DNA from: Gemmataceae bacterium
GTDB taxonomy: Bacteria; Planctomycetota; Planctomycetia; Gemmatales; Gemmataceae
Length of the DNA stretch: 6,968 nucleotides
Direction of reading: 5' to 3'
Assembly: GCA_947490035.1 (NCBI GenBank)
Contig: CANLGS010000214.1
Location: 1-6,968, forward strand
Made by a program: the position numbers and the translations under genes. Of this stretch, positions 4,697 to 6,968 are shown one piece after another. Every line of letters starts with the position of its first letter. Within the stretch, counting starts at the first letter, position 1. The notes under the pieces are model-generated. The model saw only the letters and a list, made by a program, of their open reading frames with translations, made no database searches and was not told the origin of the DNA.

Positions 4697-6968
4697 TCAC
4701 GGGATGTACACGAACTCGTGCGTGTTGAACAGCACCACGCACAGGTCCGCGAGCGCGCGGGCGTGCGCCACATCCGCGCCCGCCGGAAGCGCGGTCGCGT
4801 CGATGCCGACGGGCAACTTCGCCTTCAGCCGCTCGCGGACCGTCGCGGCTTGATCCTTCATGAAGTCGGTCGCGAGCTTGCGCTCGGTCGCGTTCGGAAC
4901 GCGGCCCACCGCGCGACGGTACAGCGCGTTCAGTTGCTTGTCGGTGTCTCCGGTTTCCTTCACGAGCGAGATTGCCATCGCCTGCGCCTGCGAATGCACG
5001 AACGGGCTATTCATCAGAATCAGCGCTTGCGGGGCGAACGTGCTGACCGAGCGCACGGCGCACGCGTTGAGCGTGTCCGGTTGGTCGAACGCTTCGAGCA
5101 TTGGGTGCCGCACGTTCCGCTTGTTGAACAGGTACACCGAGCGCCGCGTGTGCTGCTTCGCGTCGGGCGTGACCGGCCACAAGCCATCAGGCTCGCCCTC
5201 GGTGAAGATGAGGTCGTACACTTCGGGTTCGAGCGGCACCTTCACGGACCGCCCGCCGACCTGCCGGTTCAGCGTGCCGGCCGCGGTGAGCACGGAGTCG
5301 CGGATCGCTTCCGCTTCGAGCCGCCGCAGGTTCATCTTCCAGAGCAGTTTGTTGTCGGGGTCGAGCTTCGCGCCAGTGTCACCTGTTGCAACTTGGCGGT
5401 AGGTGGCGCTTGTCACGATCAACCTGTGGATGTGCTTCAGGGACCAGGGCTGCCCACCCCCTCCCTTACGGTCGGGGTTCACTAGTTCGCACGCCAGCCA
5501 GTCCAGTAACTCAGGATTTGTCGGCGCATCACCACGACGCCCGAAATCGTTGGGCGTCGTGGTGATGCCGCGGCCGAAATGGTGCTGCCACAGGCGGTTC
5601 ACGATGACGCGGGCCGTCAGCGGGTGGTCGGGCTTGGTGAGCCAGTCCGCGAGTTCGCGCCGCGTCTTGGGTGCCGGCACGTCAGTCGTCGTCAGCACGC
5701 GCGGCAGGCCGGGTTGAACCTCCAACGTCTTCTGACTCGTCTCGCCGCGGCGCAGCACGAACGTCTTCGCGGTGCCGGTGTCCCCGATCGCCCACGCCGC
5801 CGGTGTCGTCGCGGGCATCTGCGCGTCGAGCGCGTGCAACTGCTCGCGGAACTTGGTCCGCTTCGCGAGGTCGCCCGGCGGCATCGCGGCGAGGATTTCG
5901 TCCCAGCGGATCTGCGTGAGCGTGTTCGCGTGCGCGGCGAGCGTCTTCTGCTCCGCGGTCCGCTTGTCGGCCGGCGTCTCGAGCGCGTCCTGGTACTTCG
6001 GCTCCAGTTTCTCGCGCTTCGCCTTCGCGAGCGTCGCGCGCACCGGCGCGTCGAGGTCCGCGATCTGCTTCTTGAGCGGGGCCGTCTTCGCGGTGAGGTC
6101 GTCGGCCTGCTTCTTGCGCGCGTCGCGTTCGTCCTGGGTGGCGAAATCGACATCGGCGTATTTGGCGTTCGCGAAGTAGGCTTGCAGGCGGTAGTAGTCG
6201 CCGGCGGAGAGCGCGTCGAACTTGTGGTCGTGACAGCGCGTGCAGGCGAACGTGAGGCCGAGGAACGTCGAGCCGATGCCGTTCACCATCTCGGTGAGCA
6301 CTTCCTGGCGCAGCACTTCCGAGTCGAGGTTGCCGCTGACGAGGTGAGCCGGGCCGCAGCGGTGCAGGCCCGTCGCGATGAGCAGTTCCGGTTTGGCCTT
6401 CGCGTCCTTACCCGCGAGTTCGTCGCCGGCGATCTGCTCCTTCACGAACTGATCGTAGGGCTTGTCGTCGTTGAACGCCTTCACGACGTAGTCGCGGTAG
6501 CGCCACGCGTGCGGCCGCTCGGAGTCGATCTCGTAACCGTTGCTCTCCGCGAAGCGCACCACGTCGAGCCAGTGCGTCGCCCACCGCTCGCCGAAGTGCG
6601 GACTCGCCAGCAACCGGTCCACGACCTTTTCGTAAGCGTCGGCTGCGGAGTCCTTCAGGAACGCATCGACCTCCGCGGGCGTGGGCGGCAGGCCGGTGAG
6701 GTCGAGCGTGACGCGGCGCAGCAGCGTGAGCTTGTCGGCCTCGAGTGAAGGCGCGATGCCCTTCTCGACCAGTTTGGCGCGCACGAAGGCGTCGATCGGG
6801 TTGCGGATTGGGAGCTTGGGGTTGCGGAACGCGGGCACGTCCGGGCGCTTCGGCGGTACGAACGACCAGTGCGCTCGGTCCTTCGGCTTCAACTCGGGGT
6901 CGGCGTACTTCGGCTGCGCGGCGATGTATTGCGCTGCGACCAACAACACGACCAGCAGGGCGTAACGC
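4697..6968 (-). CDS. DUF1549/DUF1553 (PSCyt2/PSD1) planctomycete exported protein, N-terminus cut by the window edge
   Basis: This is a large exported protein of the family expanded in Planctomycetes; its biochemical role is not established. The frame is open to the right edge. An in-frame GTG at 6949 exists, but the codons before it (RYALLVV) continue the hydrophobic signal core, so the true start lies outside the window. Numbering from 6949: DUF1549/PSCyt2 at about 50-260, including GERWATHWLDVVRFAESNGY and a heme-type CxxCH, C236-T-R-C239-H240; a charged, probably helical linker at about 270-350; and DUF1553/PSD1 at about 428-690 with RVIVNRLWQHHFGRGI (446-461) and TPNDFG (465-470). The C-terminus ADLCVVLFNTHEFVYIP is a normal family ending. 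No PSCyt1 domain is visible, and the DUF1501 partner often found downstream is absent, since a convergent gene follows. Residues 470-524 use unusual codons, and 491-501 look like an insertion. Confidence 0.93.
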   Translation of the reverse strand, partial: RYALLVVLLVAAQYIAAQPKYADPELKPKDRAHWSFVPPKRPDVPAFRNPKLPIRNPIDAFVRAKLVEKGIAPSLEADKLTLLRRVTLDLTGLPPTPAEVDAFLKDSAADAYEKVVDRLLASPHFGERWATHWLDVVRFAESNGYEIDSERPHAWRYRDYVVKAFNDDKPYDQFVKEQIAGDELAGKDAKAKPELLIATGLHRCGPAHLVSGNLDSEVLRQEVLTEMVNGIGSTFLGLTFACTRCHDHKFDALSAGDYYRLQAYFANAKYADVDFATQDERDARKKQADDLTAKTAPLKKQIADLDAPVRATLAKAKREKLEPKYQDALETPADKRTAEQKTLAAHANTLTQIRWDEILAAMPPGDLAKRTKFREQLHALDAQMPATTPAAWAIGDTGTAKTFVLRRGETSQKTLEVQPGLPRVLTTTDVPAPKTRRELADWLTKPDHPLTARVIVNRLWQHHFGRGITTTPNDFGRRGDAPTNPELLDWLACELVNPDRKGGGGQPWSLKHIHRLIVTSATYRQVATGDTGAKLDPDNKLLWKMNLRRLEAEAIRDSVLTAAGTLNRQVGGRSVKVPLEPEVYDLIFTEGEPDGLWPVTPDAKQHTRRSVYLFNKRNVRHPMLEAFDQPDTLNACAVRSVSTFAPQALILMNSPFVHSQAQAMAISLVKETGDTDKQLNALYRRAVGRVPNATERKLATDFMKDQAATVRERLKAKLPVGIDATALPAGADVAHARALADLCVVLFNTHEFVYIP
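5375..5560 (-). other. Codon-atypical tract inside the DUF1553 gene
   Basis: By hand count, 20 of the 55 codons between CGT (about 5560) and ACT (5375) end in A or T, against about 6 of 60 in the coding stretch just before and about 5 of 54 just after. The tract uses TTA, CTA, AGG, ACA and CAA, which the flanks largely avoid. The protein stays recognisable as DUF1553 throughout (PELLDWLA, HRLIVTSATYRQ), so this looks like a patch of different origin in an intact gene, with a Gly-rich insertion (NPDRKGGGGQP) in the middle. The codon shift is seen; recombination with another copy is an inference. Confidence 0.6.
5526..5568. repeat. Perfect 17-bp inverted repeat within the DUF1553 coding sequence
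   Basis: The 17 bases at 5526-5542 are the exact reverse complement of 5552-5568, with a 9-base loop (GAAATCGTT). The coding strand reads through it as G-I-T-T-T-P-N-D-F-G-R-R-G-D-A. The second arm uses CGT, CGT, GGT and GAT where the genes here prefer C-ending codons, and exactly those third bases complete the pairing. It marks one edge of the codon-atypical tract. Confidence 0.85.

Noticed and set aside
5579..6748. 389-residue plus-strand open frame opposite the DUF1549/DUF1553 gene
   Set aside because: Composition is Arg/Val/Leu-heavy without motifs; the minus strand carries a continuous, recognisable family protein.

Overview
The window is high-GC DNA that most resembles a planctomycete, probably of the Gemmata group. 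The strongest pointer is the large DUF1549/DUF1553 (PSCyt2/PSD1) protein at the right end, a family greatly expanded in Planctomycetes. GC-rich third codon positions and REP-like intergenic palindromes fit this. No rRNA, tRNA, CRISPR array, transposase or phage gene is visible.

Layout, left to right. Positions 1-188 hold at most the tail of a plus-strand gene that runs off the edge, followed by a paired inverted repeat (95-165). Three minus-strand genes follow: a UvrC nuclease without its C-terminal HhH domain (189-1535), a 68-residue Cys-rich probable zinc protein (1619-1825) and a VOC/glyoxalase-fold protein (2026-2433). The 200 bases at 1826-2025 hold no gene I can support and no convincing promoter. 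A 78-base divergent region (2434-2511) then leads to two plus-strand genes: an exported TapB/DUF3108-like beta protein (2512-3123) and a YcjX-type P-loop NTPase (3197-4573). The convergent gap at 4574-4696 is almost filled by a second paired inverted repeat (4577-4686). The rest is the minus-strand DUF1549/DUF1553 protein (4697-6968), complete at its C-terminus but cut at its N-terminus by the window edge.

The genes do not form one obvious pathway. UvrC is DNA repair, the VOC protein is probably a metalloenzyme, and the exported beta protein and the DUF1549/DUF1553 protein belong outside the cytoplasm. No complete new multi-gene system is evident. The features most worth attention are: (1) two intergenic elements with unrelated sequences but the same nested-palindrome build, one carrying the GTAG head typical of REP sequences; (2) a short codon-atypical tract inside the DUF1553 gene, ending at a perfect 17-bp inverted repeat with a Gly-rich insertion inside it; (3) a stand-alone version of a Cys module normally seen attached to sensory proteins, upstream of uvrC; and (4) the HhH-less UvrC.
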